64,000 nucleotides of DNA from contig CM055095.1 of NCBI GenBank assembly GCA_029204225.1, forward strand, positions 24,462,190 to 24,526,189. Reading direction: 5' to 3'. A program made the position numbers and the translations under genes. The notes beneath the pieces were generated by a model that was not told the DNA's origin, made no database searches, and saw only the letters and a program-made list of their open reading frames with translations. The DNA comes from Diphasiastrum complanatum. Lineage: Eukaryota > Streptophyta > Lycopodiopsida > Lycopodiales > Lycopodiaceae. Positions 54,200 to 64,000 of this stretch are shown piece after piece. The first letter of the stretch is position 1. The number at the start of each line of letters is the position of its first letter.

Positions 54200-54500
54200 A
54201 CTCACCATCCATAGCCTAGATGGCCATGCATGTCACACCATCCATAACCTAATGGCCATGCATGTCAAACCATCCATAACCTGATGGCCATGAATGTCAC
54301 ACCATCCATAGCCTGAAGGCCTTGCATGTTTGATTTGGAACTTGCATGTATGATTTGAAGCTTGCATGTCAGAACTAGAGCTTGCATGTCATACCATCTC
54401 TAGCCTAATGACTTTGCATGTTGGATTTGATGAAGCTTGCATGTCAGATCTGAAGCTTGCATGTCAGATTTGATTCATGCATGTCATGCCATCTAATGTC
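54200..54500. repeat. GCATGTCA-based tandem repeats
   Basis: About four units of 34-35 bp (ACCATCCATAACCTGATGGC-CATGCATGTCA) at 54205-54330, then shorter units of about 20-22 bp (GAAGCTTGCATGTCAGATTT) to about 54490. All share TGCATGTCA. Confidence 0.85.
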
Positions 54501-55096
54501 AAATGCCTATGCATGCTCCACTCTTGATCATTAAGCTATTGCATGTCATAAGAAACCACTTTTCCTTTGTATGAGATTCTTTAAGATCCAAAATTTGTTA
54601 ACATCTAATTGATGTATAGATTCAAGAATCCATCTTCCCTAACCACTGTATATGTATTTGGACTTGGGCCATTTGATCTTGGGCCATTTGATCCTGCATA
54701 ATTTAAAAGAAAAATCCTTCAAAGGGGGGGGGGATTTCCATCTTGACCCCTCAACAAGTCTCACGAATGAATGTTGAATTACTTCATTAAGCTTCGAGTT
54801 CTTTTCGGATTTGTTCAACAGTGTTTTGTTGATTTGTTTCTTTTTAAGACAATGTTAAAGTCATGACTAGAGAATTTAGGAGACCTTCACTTCAAGTTCA
54901 CAGTTTGGTATTAGAGCCAAGGTCTACTATTTTTCTTTCTTTGTGAAATTGTTGTGAAGGCCTTGTGTATTCATTCTTGAAACAAATGCCAATACATCGG
55001 ACTTTTTATGTTTACTTTCGAATAGATGTCCCTTTCACTCAGAATTACCTTCTTCTTACAAGATCTCTTTAATATTAGAGCTAATAGACTCCATTT
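54501..55096 (+). other. Probable LTR end and leader with PBS-like site
   Basis: No gene. TGGTATTAGAGCC at 54906-54918 matches the initiator tRNA-Met PBS with one change and lies just after TTCACAGTT. This suggests the end of an LTR at about 54903, possibly the 5' end of gypsy N, whose protease/RT lies at 60362-62043. A G run is at about 54724-54733. The assignment is tentative. Confidence 0.4.
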
Positions 55097-55258
55097 GACA
55101 TGACCAGCTCTCTTGACTTGACCTAACCTACATTAGGAGTGGGTTTCCACCTGGAATTTTGGCCATACATGTGTGGAACCCAATTATGTACAAAATTTAC
55201 ACTATTCTTCATGGTTTTTGATCAAGCTAGATTTGCCAATTTTTGGCAATTCTTCACA
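55097..55258 (-). repeat. 3' LTR of copia L, truncated
   Basis: 162 bp matching 60200-60361 (GACATGACCAGCTCTCTTGA ... GGCAATTCTTCACA). In element orientation this is only the first part of the LTR (TGTGAAGAATTGCC). The remaining ~540 bp are missing. Preceded (element sense) by the polypurine tract TTTGAGGAGG (55268-55259). Confidence 0.85.
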
Positions 55259-55270
55259 CCTCCTCAAATT

Positions 55271-56060
55271 TAACTTGATCTATCTACAACTCTCTTGCTA
55301 GATGAATGAATGCTTTTAGAAGTGTCTAAAAAATTTAGCTACAAACAAGGAAATTTTGAGACTCCAATAGAGAATGATGTCCATGAAGGATCTTTCACCA
55401 CCTCTTAAAGGATCCCTTACAAGATGTTCCACTAATGTGTCTATATACATGTAGCACACTTCAAAAACTATACATCATGCCAAGCCATGGATTCCAAGGC
55501 ATTTTGTGCACTTGAAGATACATCAATTGAATTATTAAGTGCATACATAATGTTTCCAAAGACAACTTGCCTTGCTTGATCCATATGATTAAGCCTAGAT
55601 GGCTCCATCTTGATACTCAAGGTTCTTTTTGGAGTCCTCGGGTCTTGAGCTTGATCCTCCACTTGACTTGACTCCAAAATATCAATGAATTGAATAAGGT
55701 GTTGATCCAAAAGCTTCTTCAAGTTTACAAATCTTCCACTCTTGAAAGATCACATTTTCACCATTGACAAATTCTTTGGTGGAAAACAAGTAGATTCTAC
55801 AATCTCTACTTGAAGACAAAACAATACCATTATTCCTATCATTGAAATAGGATAATCTGTGGTTCTTACATTGGAATGATCATGAACAAAGCATGTGGAT
55901 ACAAAGATTTCCAAAGCAAATAACGTTTAATCTTTTATGACTCTATTCAAACTATTACAAAAATAGTTATCCAATGAAATTGCTTTATCAACAACAAATG
56001 TAGATTTGAAAGCATCTAATTTCATTGTCTTGTCATAAAGAGTACTAAACACCATAGATA
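55271..56060 (-). pseudogene. Copia L integrase C-terminus and integrase-RT linker relics
   Basis: Minus strand. About 55860-55741 in one frame reads RNNGIVLSSSRDCRIYLFST followed by KEFVNGENVIFQE, the conserved segment after the integrase core (compare AYKVYIPSTKKVVISRDVIF in copia M). 55722-55468 has TPKRTLSIKMEPSRLNHMDQ and ALESMAWHDV, like the linker just before RT. Integrase core and RT/RNase H are deleted. Several stops. Confidence 0.55.
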
Positions 56061-57155
56061 TTAAAGATAAGCAGTCACTCCTTGTTTACTAATACTATCC
56101 AACAAGTACTCAAAGATAGTAGACTCTCCAATGCTCACCATCCTTGCAAAATGCACAATCGAATGGAAAATTTGCATGCAATTTGATGACTCGGCCATTG
56201 TCATTGAGGACTCCCTTGGAACTCTCATGCTTTGAGGCTGATCCTTAAGATTTTCCTTCTTCTCCTTTTGATGCTTCTCTTCAATGCAAGCAAGATCACA
56301 ATTTGTCAAGATCCCCTCTTGAGTGATCTCCTCCTTTGCCAAGCTCACCCTCTCAAAAGCAACACTAGCTTCCAACTTAAACAATCTTCCATGCTTAAAT
56401 CCCTTTGCAATGCAAACATCATTCTTCAAGATGAAACAAACATCGTGCTTAAAGTGGACATCCAAACCACTTTCTAAGAGTAGACCAACACTAAGCATAT
56501 TCTTGGTGATTGATGGTACATAAAGGACATTTTCTAGATCCATGCATTTTGAGGATTCTAGACACAAAGAGATGGTGCCAACACCATCAATCCTACACTC
56601 TTCATCATTTGCAGTAAAGACAAACTTTTTAGCAGCATTGAAAGAGTGTAAGGTTGAGAAAAAGTCCTTTTCACAAGACATGTGGGAGCTAGCCCCGCTG
56701 TCAGTCCACCAATTGTCTTTTGAATTGTGAGGATGTAGAGGCTATCAAGAATACATCTACTTCATCCTCCTCCTCCTCCTTTGCAAGGTTTTCTTGTTTG
56801 TCCCCCTCCACTTGTGCTCTTAGCCTCTTGTAGCATTCAGATGCATAATGCCCCTTCTTTCCACAAAAGAAGCATTTTTGCTTTGACTTGTCCTTTGAGC
56901 TTGATGCATCATCCTCTTCTTTGGCCTCCTTTGGATGCTTCTTCTTTCCAGTGGTCTTCTTTTTGCCCTTGAATGAGAAATTGGCTTTCTCATCACCATC
57001 TTGCAAAGACAAGGAACTCATCCTAGATTTTGCATGGAGCATCCTATACTCTTCAGCCACTAATACACTGTGAAGTTTTTCTATAGTTGGCAAAGTGTCT
57101 TGGATGGCAAAACTTTGGACCAAATTTGCAAAGTCATTTCCTAGACCATTGAAGG
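56061..57155 (-). pseudogene. Copia L gag end and protease, first copy (L1)
   Basis: Minus strand. 57150-56720: LVQSFAIQDTLPTIEKLHSV, Lys-rich stretch, canonical knuckle CFFCGKKGHYASEC, acidic stretch. A small deletion and frame change around 56700-56740 remove the protein segment before the protease DSGAS box, which remains in the DNA near 56695. 56681-56061: protease and pre-integrase domain (NVLYVPSITKNMLSVGLLLE), then degraded sequence. The gag N-terminus is missing: at 57155 the sequence changes to a 15-bp inverted piece of the neighbouring copy and an LTR fragment. Confidence 0.85.
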
Positions 57156-57170
57156 TGGCAAAGTGTGATC
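57156..57170. repeat. 15-bp inverted repeat, left arm
   Basis: TGGCAAAGTGTGATC, the exact reverse complement of 57551-57565 (GATCACACTTTGCCA). The right arm is native copia L sequence. The left arm sits at the broken end of the other L copy, so it looks like a templated insertion at a repaired break. Confidence 0.9.
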
Positions 57171-57550
57171 CAATCATAGTTAAGCATAGTGGTAGCTCAT
57201 GAATCTATTAGTATCATTGTACTTCTCATTTTGGATCCAATTGATTTGGTGATTTCATGGATTTTGTGTGTTATTGGATTTCTAGCTTTCTCTCTCTACC
57301 CGAGAGCTCATGATGCATTTTCTCTCTCTACCCGAGGAGAGTAGCTTGTTTTTACTTAGATTATTTTTTGAATACTTCCCACACGTGTGAGTGAGAGTTG
57401 GAAGTGATTGAATGCATGTAGTAGTGTGTTTTTGCCATAGGATCTAAGATTGATCTTGAATCTCAATCTAGTCTTGATCTTGGTGCATCTACACACCTTA
57501 GGAGATCACAAGTACATGTAGTGGACAGTCCACACATGTGAAATTCAACA
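57171..57550 (+). repeat. Copia LTR fragment between the two L copies
   Basis: 380 bp ending CACATGTGAAATTCAACA, similar in its end to the J LTR (CACACGTGTGAATTCAGCA), with AGGAGATCACAAGTACATGT shared in part. Its start is not an LTR start, so it is 5'-truncated. It is bounded by the 15-bp inverted repeats. Confidence 0.7.
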
Positions 57551-58882
57551 GATCACACTTTGCCAAGATCTCTCTTGAGTGATCTCCTCCTTTGCCAAGC
57601 TCATTCTTTCAAAAGCAACACTAGCTTCCAACTTAAACAATCTTCCATGTTTAAATCCCTTTGCAATGCAAACATCATTCTTCAAGATGAAGCAAACACC
57701 ATGCTTAAAGTGGACATCCAAACCACTTTCTAAGAGTAGACCAACACTAAGCATATTCTTGGTGATTGATGGTACACAAAGGACATTTTCTAGATCCATG
57801 CATTTTGAGGATTCTAGACACAAAGAGATGGTACCAACACCATCTATCCCACACTCTTCATCATTTGCAGTAAAGACAAACTTTTTAGCAGCATTGAAAG
57901 AGTGTAAGGTTGAGAAAAAATCTTTTTTACAAGACATGTGGGAGCTAGCCCCACTGTCGATCCACCAATTGTCTCCTGAATTGCTATTGCTTTTTGGTGA
58001 GGATGTAGATGCCATAAAAAATACATCTACTTCATCCTCCTGCTCCTCCTTTGCAAGGTTTCCTTGTTTGTCCTCCTCCACTTGTGCTCTTAGCCTCATG
58101 TAGCATTTAGATGCATAATGCCCCTTCTTTCCACAAAAGAAGCATTGTAGTTTTGACTTGTCCTTTGAACTTGATGCATCATCCTCTTCTTTGGCCTCCT
58201 TTGGATGCTTCTTCTTTCCAGTGGTCTTCTTTTTGCCCTTGAATGAGAAATTGGCTTTCTCATCACCATCCTGCAAAGACAAGGAATTCATCCTAGATTT
58301 TGCATGGAGCATCCTATACTCTTCAGCCACTAATACACTGTGAAATTTTTCTATAGTTGGCAAAGTGTCTTGGATGGCAAAACTTTGGACCAATTTTGCA
58401 AAGTCATCTCCTAGACCATTAAGGACAATTTGTACAAGCTCTCCATCATGAATCTTCTCTCCAATGGAAGCCAACTCCCTATTTAGAGACTTGATTCTAA
58501 GTACATAATCATGTGCACTCTCCTCACTTCTCCTCATGCTTTGCAAAATCTGATTTCTAAGCATGAGTACTCTTGAAGTATTACTAGATTCATAGATTGA
58601 TTTTAAAGACTCCCAAGCCTCTTTAGCACTAGTACATGCTTATACTTCTCTCAAAAAATCATTGCTCACATTCATTTTCACACAATGAAGTGCAAGCCTA
58701 GATCTCTTCTTGTATCTAGCTAACTTTTGTGCACCTAGAGGTTCATTTTTTTCATTTTCAATCAAAAACTCATAAAGGTCTTGGAGCACCAAGAGTGACT
58801 CCATCCTAACCTTACAAATAGCATAATTTGTAGAATTCAATCTCTCACTAGCTTCTAGAAGGTATGCTCCAGCAGATCTCAT
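57551..58882 (-). pseudogene. Copia L gag and protease, second copy (L2), single nonsense change
   Basis: Minus-strand frame from ATG at 58882. Residues 1-80 have LLEASERLNSTNYAICKVRM, the copia Gag start. TAA at 58640-58642 interrupts, and the same frame continues to 57545: LRNQILQSMRRSEESAHDYV, canonical knuckle CFFCGKKGHYASKC, protease WWIDSGASSHMSC, pre-integrase segment ENVLCVPSITKNMLSVGLLL. Apart from the stop the gag-protease frame is whole. It ends at 57551, where the LTR fragment cuts it before integrase. Very similar to L1. Confidence 0.9.
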
Positions 58883-59642
58883 CTTACTAGTGACTTCTAC
58901 AAACAGGAAATAGATTTGATTGACTTGAAACTCACAAAGGTCTCACACTTGCAGTGTTTCACTCAAATTTGATTTCTAATCCAACAAATGGACTTATAAT
59001 CACAGTTCTATCACTCCCTCACAAAGCTGGAATGAAGATAAGATGAAGTGAAAACTACTTTCAAACAAATCTTGCCAAGAAATGGATTTGATTGTCTCTA
59101 GAAACTCACTAAGGTCTCTCTCTTGTAGTGTTTCACTCAAATTAGATTTCTAATCCAACAAATGGACTTATAATCTCAGTTCTAGCACTCTCTCACAAAG
59201 CTGGAATGAAGATAAGATGATGTGGAATTTTCTTACAATCAAATGTTGTCAATTTGGCTATTTTGGACAATAACATGACTAAATGTCCCTCACACTTTTT
59301 GATGTACTTTCAAGACCTGTAAAACAATTTCATAGGACCTGATTTCAACCTAGATTAATTAGATCTCATTACCCTATGCCAAATCTAGTCAATGGCACTC
59401 AATCTTGGTAGCTTATCCTAAGATTTCCACCAAAAATTACATCAAAAGCTCACAAATTGAATTTCTTTGGATCAAATAAATACTATGCATTAAATGTAGG
59501 TTCAGAGGTGCCCACACATGTGGATAGTATGGATTTGGACCCCTACCAAGTTTGTGATCAAATCTCCTCACCAAAATCAAGATTCTAGCTTGCCCTCTCA
59601 ATACTAGTTTTTAGCACCAAAGATCAATGGCTTATGCTCTTG
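58883..59642 (-). other. 5' leader of copia L
   Basis: About 760 bp, no gene. Contains a direct duplication of about 130 bp: 58911-59060 and 59079-59225 share TTTCACTCAAATT-x-GATTTCTAATCCAACAAATGG and the CTCACAAAGCTGGAATGAAG segment. Confidence 0.8.
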
Positions 59643-59660
59643 TACTTGGCTCTGATACCA
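59643..59660 (-). other. PBS of copia L (initiator tRNA-Met)
   Basis: Element orientation TGGTATCAGAGCCAAGTA, adjacent to the LTR end (TTTCACA). Confidence 0.95.
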
Positions 59661-60361
59661 TGTGAAAGTACTATACTTTAGGACCATAAATGGATCTACA
59701 AAAGATCCACAAGAGTGATTGGATGCTTGCTTAACAATCTATAAAAAAACTAGACACAAAAAAGTTGATCTAGATTGGCAATTTGACAAACAACAAGTAT
59801 TAACAATCAAAAGAATTGATCAACATTGAAATCTGAGCCCACACGTGTGTACTACAAGCTGTAGTACGGCCTTAAACCTGAGAAACAAGTGGAAATTGAT
59901 TTGGTTTTATTTGGATAACAAAAACTCAATGTACATAGTGAACTAGCTTGAGATTGCCAATGAGCTCCAAAAAGTTTCACTCTTCTCACTATGGGACTTG
60001 GAATACATAGCAAATTCGACTTCCTTCTTGAACTTAGGTGGATTTCCAGCATGTAATAAGGAAGTTAACTCACCATTCTTGCCCTAAAATGAAACCCTAG
60101 CCTAGATCCTAGAGTTATGCTTGGTAGGTAGCTAGTTGGTCAAATTTTCACCTTAAACTTAGGTGTAGGTCCTATAAAGTTAGGGATGACCACCAAATAG
60201 ACATGACCAACTCTCTTGAATTTACCTAACCTACATTAGGAGTGGGTTGCCACATGGCATTTTGGCCATACATGTGTGGAACCCAATTATGTACAAAATT
60301 TATACTATTCTTCATGGCTTTTGATCAAGCTAGATTTGCCAATTTTTGGCAATTCTTCACA
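59661..60361 (-). repeat. 5' LTR of copia L
   Basis: 701 bp, plus strand TGTGAAAGTACTATAC to GGCAATTCTTCACA, i.e. TGTGAA...TTCACA ends in element sense as well. The outer 162 bp match 55097-55258. Contains a CACACGTGTG palindrome near 59841, as in M. Confidence 0.9.
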
Positions 60362-60643
60362 GGTTCTTTTTTCGAATCTATGCTTAAGGATAAAGGTGCT
60401 TTTGTTGATGGTGATGCAAACATTTACCCTGTAATTGAAAAACTTAAGCTCCAAATCTTTGACTACTATGAACCGATAGAATTCATGGTAGGTCCTTTGC
60501 AGGGAGTAGATGTAATCTTAGGCATGCCTTGGCACAAAATGCACAATCCTCTGGTGGACTACAATAAGCATTTGATTTCATGGAAGCACAAAGGTAAAGA
60601 CGTTAGTGTGCATGCCAGAGTGGCGAAACAATTCCTTTGGTAA
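60362..60643 (+). pseudogene. Gypsy N protease, C-terminal half
   Basis: Translation FVDGDANIYPVIEKLKLQIF, then FMVGPLQGVDVILGMPWHKM, the second half of a retropepsin-like domain (VILGMPW closing motif). The active-site Asp half is absent because copia L's LTR abuts at 60361. It is followed in another frame by RT. Confidence 0.75.
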
Positions 60644-62043
60644 GCCATATTCAAGTATCAAAAATACTAAAGAAAGCGGTATTTTCTTACTTGTTGTTTG
60701 TTCAAAGTATGGATGATGATGTTGATGGAAATGCCAATTCTTTGGACAATAATAGAAAAGACTTTTTATTAAAGTATTCTTCTTGTTTTTTTGATGAGCT
60801 ACCAAAGTCCTTACCCCCTGAAAGGCCTAGAGATCATACGATAGACATTATTCCTGGAAGTTCCATACCCAATAGACCTCCCTATAGGGTAAGTCACTCT
60901 CAACAAGAAGAAATTTCTAAGCAAATTAATGACTTGTTAGAGAAAGGCCTTATAAAATCCAGTAATTCCTCCTATTGCTCTCCTGTACTTCTGGTACAAA
61001 AGAAAGATGGGAGTTTTAGGCTGTGTGTGGACTATCGTGCTCTAAACAAGATTACAGTTAAGAACCGTTTTCCTATTCCAAGAATAGATGACATTATGGA
61101 TAGGATAAATGGATCTTGTATCTTTAGTAGAATTGATTTGACAAGTGGATCCCACCAAATCCGAGTAGCACCTGAAGATGTCCATAAAACTGCTTTCAGG
61201 ACTAACTCTAGCCTTTATGAATTTTTAGTGGTACCATTTGGTCTTACTAATGCTCCCGCAACATTCAATAGAATGCTGGAATGAGTCTTTCGACTCCATA
61301 GACATTTTGTAGGAACATTATTTGATGATATCTTAGTCTTTAGCGCAAATGAAAAAGAACATAGAAGACATCTAGATATTGTCTTTAGAACCCTACAAGA
61401 AAACTCACTTCTCATAAAAGGAAAGCAAAGTGAATTTTTGCTAGAAAAGACACACTTTCTAGGACATATGATTTCTAAGGAAGGAAACTAAATGGACCCT
61501 TCAAAGATTAAAGTCATACAAGACTGGCCTAAACCAAGAAACATTCATGAAGTTCGGTCTTTCCTAAGCTTATGTTCCTATTATAAAAAAATTATTCCCC
61601 ACTTTGCTCATATAGCTTCACCACTACATGAACTCACTAAGAAGAGGGTAAAATTTTATTGGTATAAGAGAGAGCAAAATGCCTTTGATACTCTGAAGCA
61701 TGCCCTTACCACTGGACCTGTTCTTATCATTCCAGACCTTCGCAAGCCTTTCTTTGTGGAAGTGGATGCAAGTCTAGACTGTATTGGGGCAGCTTTAAAC
61801 CAAGAAGGTCATGTTGTAGCCTTTGAAAGTAGTCGACTTCAAGGGGCAAAAGTACAGTATGACATTTATGAAAAAGAACTTTTGGCCATAATTCATGCCC
61901 TTAAGTTATGGAAGCACTATCTTCTAGGAAATGATTTCCTAGTTAAAATAGATCATCAAAGCCTTAGGTACTTTCTCACCCAACAATTAATTCGAAAAAA
62001 ACATCTAAAATGGGCTAACTACCTTAGCACCTTCCATTTTTAA
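60644..62043 (+). pseudogene. Gypsy N reverse transcriptase and RNase H (chromovirus-like)
   Basis: One frame (60637-62043) with two stops, TGA at 61282-61284 and TAA at 61489-61491. RT: PYRVSHSQQEEISKQINDLL, GLIKSSNSSYCSPVLLVQKK, GSFRLCVDYRALNKITVKNR, FSRIDLTSGSHQIRVAPEDV, VVPFGLTNAPATFNRMLE, and LFDDILVFSANE with both catalytic Asp. RNase H: FVEVDASLDCIGAALNQEGH, YDIYEKELLAIIHALKLWKH, FLVKIDHQSLRYFLTQQLIR. The block wording is that of chromovirus-type Ty3/gypsy, distinct from F, G, H and family A. Ends at 62043 without integrase. Confidence 0.88.
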
Positions 62044-62486
62044 AAGTTTAATACTCCACGCCCGTTGAGCTGCCAGTTGGTAGCGTGAAAGATTTTCTTT
62101 CGTTTCTTTCGTTTTGTGTCGTGTCTTTGTCTTTCTGATCTTGGAGGCATGTTTGACTTTCGTGAATCATTCAACCTTCGAGTTTCGCTTCGCTTCGTGT
62201 CTTAGGATTTTTGAGGTCCGTTGACTTTCGCAAATTGTTCGCCATTCGACCTTCGCTTCATTTTCACGTTGCGACAAAGTTGCAAGAGTTCACCATTTTT
62301 GACAGAAAGCCTGAGATAGGAGACTACTACAGCTTCTATATTGGTGCAAACAATTGGCCATTTGATGAAAACAACACGAGTGCTATGTACAACTTGTTTG
62401 GCCTCAATGGCACAAAATACCTTATCCAACAATTGATGAGTCTCTCAACCTTTGGCTGTCAGCTCCAAAATTATGGTATGTAACCT
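62044..62486 (+). other. Unassigned stretch with exon-like ORF
   Basis: 62044-62210 is T/C-rich with CTTTCG repeats and no gene. 62211-62483 is open; from about 62265 it reads KLQEFTIFDRKPEIGDYYSF followed by YIGANNWPFDEN and MYNLFGLNGTKYLIQQLMSL. Codon third positions favour C/T and there are no breaks. The frame ends near AATTATG-GTATGTAAC, a good match to a plant 5' splice site. I do not recognise the protein. It could be a host exon, a gene fragment or retroelement sequence. Confidence 0.35.
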
Positions 62487-64000
62487 TCACCATTCTCACC
62501 CATGAATAATATTCTTATTATCACTTTATTGTAGTCACTTAGTTAACTCAATTTTTTTTTTTTTTTTTGGGTTTGAGAATGCTAATTCTCATGAGTTATC
62601 AAACTTTTCTATTCTTACAAACTGTTCCAATAGAATTTAGGTTATTCTTGGTCTTTACTGATACCAAAAAACAAAAAATGCTCCAGTTAGTTGACAGATT
62701 TCAAAATCAACGACTAAAAGTAAAAAGGAACTGTGACCTTAAAAACTGACTGATTTCAATTTAGTAAGATCATTCAATTCACAAGCAATTTCTATTTGAT
62801 CAATAACCAATGAATTTGAACAAATCCAAAACATCCATGGTTGCTTCAAAGTCTACATAAACTAGGATTTTCAAATTCCATTCGATATGTATTTAAACAG
62901 TGAAAATTGATCTAAAGCATCGACTTAGCAGTTTCACAGTTACAATCGCATTATGAAAGGATTCCAAAACATCTGGCATGCATCAGATATGACATGTAGT
63001 GATTTCTAAAAGAATCAAATTTTTTACTTAAATTGCCTAGAAACTGGAAAATCAGTCTTTTGAACTCGAATTGCTAAAAATAGCTTCATGCATGAATTTT
63101 TCTCCGATCAATCTACTGAACACCCATGTACCATGCATACAGGTCTATCCATACATTTTTATCAACAGAAAAGCACTACATTGAGTTAGATGCATGCATG
63201 CATCAAAACACAACCAAATTGGATGCATTATGACTCAAATCAGAGGCAATCCATCATACCTTTTAGCTTGTAACAAGATCCAATAGGTTCAGACCACCAT
63301 TTGATAGGTATTCATGCTCAAAACTCCCCAAAAATACACTATTTTTTTGACTTTTTGAGATCCTTAATGGTGTCCAGTCCTAAAAAAAACCTCATGAAAG
63401 CCTTAGTATAGCTTCATTGCACCTCTAAAAATGTGCATGCAAAATATTGGCCATGAATTCTATGGAAAAACCATGTTTTTGGACCAATTTTGACCAAAAT
63501 TTGTGAATCAAATCCATAATTAAGTGCAATCAGACCCAAATCCCTGTAAATAAATAACATGCAAGCACTAAAGTTCTAATTTTAGTCAATTATGGTACTT
63601 ATAACCCATTTCTACTACAAAAACCCCAATTTTTGGCTAAAAATAACTCTTTAAGCACCTTTTTGACTTTTCAACTGACATGCAATCATTAGATCCAATC
63701 AATAATGATTGTACAACAACAAATAAAATCTAAAAAACGTACTATATCAGTAGCAATGATAAATTCCAAGCCAAAATTTTCAATTCAAGATGAAAATTCA
63801 CAAAAAAGAAACCATAAAAAATCCATTGATTTCCATCAAAATCTATGGAGAAAATTCATAATCATGATCAATAGGCTGAAAGTACCCCAAATTCAAAAGC
63901 CACCTACTTGGAGATCAATTCCACCACCTAGAAGTAACAAGCAAGGAGAAACCACCATAAAGCTGGGACAAAACAAGAAGCAGCTCCACCTTCCGATTGA
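62487..64000. other. AT-rich non-coding region
   Basis: No supported gene, RNA or LTR. Holds a T run at about 62550-62568 and a TGCATGCATGCATC microsatellite near 63191-63204. If 62211-62483 is an exon, this could be intron or intergenic DNA. Otherwise I see nothing in it. Confidence 0.5.

Noticed and set aside
53971-54219. ORFs with His-Thr and Ser-Leu runs
   Set aside because: They are translations of the CA and CT microsatellites at an LTR end.
57156-57565. MITE with 15-bp terminal inverted repeats
   Set aside because: One arm is native copia L coding sequence and the interior is a truncated LTR; no target duplication. Kept as a repair signature instead.

Overview
The window is nuclear DNA of a land plant with a repeat-rich genome. 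Nearly every recognisable sequence is an LTR retrotransposon or a relic of one: plant-type Ty1/copia polyproteins, Ty3/gypsy gag-protease-RT-integrase, primer binding sites (PBS) complementary to initiator tRNA-Met or tRNA-Asp, and LTR-derived microsatellites. I see no rRNA, tRNA or CRISPR, and no certain host gene. One short exon-like stretch near 62.2-62.5 kb is the only host candidate. I cannot name the species.

Layout. 1-4997: copia integrase relic, a tRNA-Asp-type gypsy LTR (family A) with a large CT microsatellite, a minus-strand copia relic (K), and a minus-strand remnant of the extra ORF of gypsy H. 4998-9454: copia J, 5'-truncated and broken. 9455-16817: minus-strand gypsy H (RT start, protease, gag), split by a 4.5-kb non-autonomous gag-bearing element (9924-14434) with LTRs and a 5-bp target duplication (ATCAT). 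16818-20888: a second H copy in opposite orientation. 20889-23725: copia I and adjoining LTRs. 23726-28340: gypsy F with a deletion fusing RT to integrase and an extra ORF after pol. 28341-29645: inverted leader and LTR stub of family A. 29646-32914: gypsy G integrase, two 24-bp minisatellites and an extra ORF. 32915-49680: a large inverted duplication of family A (LTR-leader-gag-PR, then PR-gag-leader-LTR), whose right LTR holds the near-intact copia M (43122-49550; LTRs differ at 3 of 655 positions; target duplication AAAAT). 49997-54079: two family-A LTRs in inverted orientation around one ORF. 54080-62043: minisatellites, a partly duplicated minus-strand copia L, and a chromovirus-like gypsy N. 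62044-64000: mostly AT-rich non-coding DNA.

The observations I rate highest are: (1) the family-A leader is a series of stem-loops with arms close to AACTCTCG/CGAGAGTT, with a compensatory base-pair change between copies, and the central motif recurs three times in the leader of the otherwise diverged gag-bearing element; (2) the inverted duplications are laid out so that read-through from an LTR would make long hairpin RNA against the family; (3) a short-spaced double zinc knuckle, CX2CX3HX4C, recurs in the Gag of family A and H. Gene products here belong to element life cycles (Gag shell, protease, integrase, reverse transcriptase/RNase H). Only copia M is close to intact.
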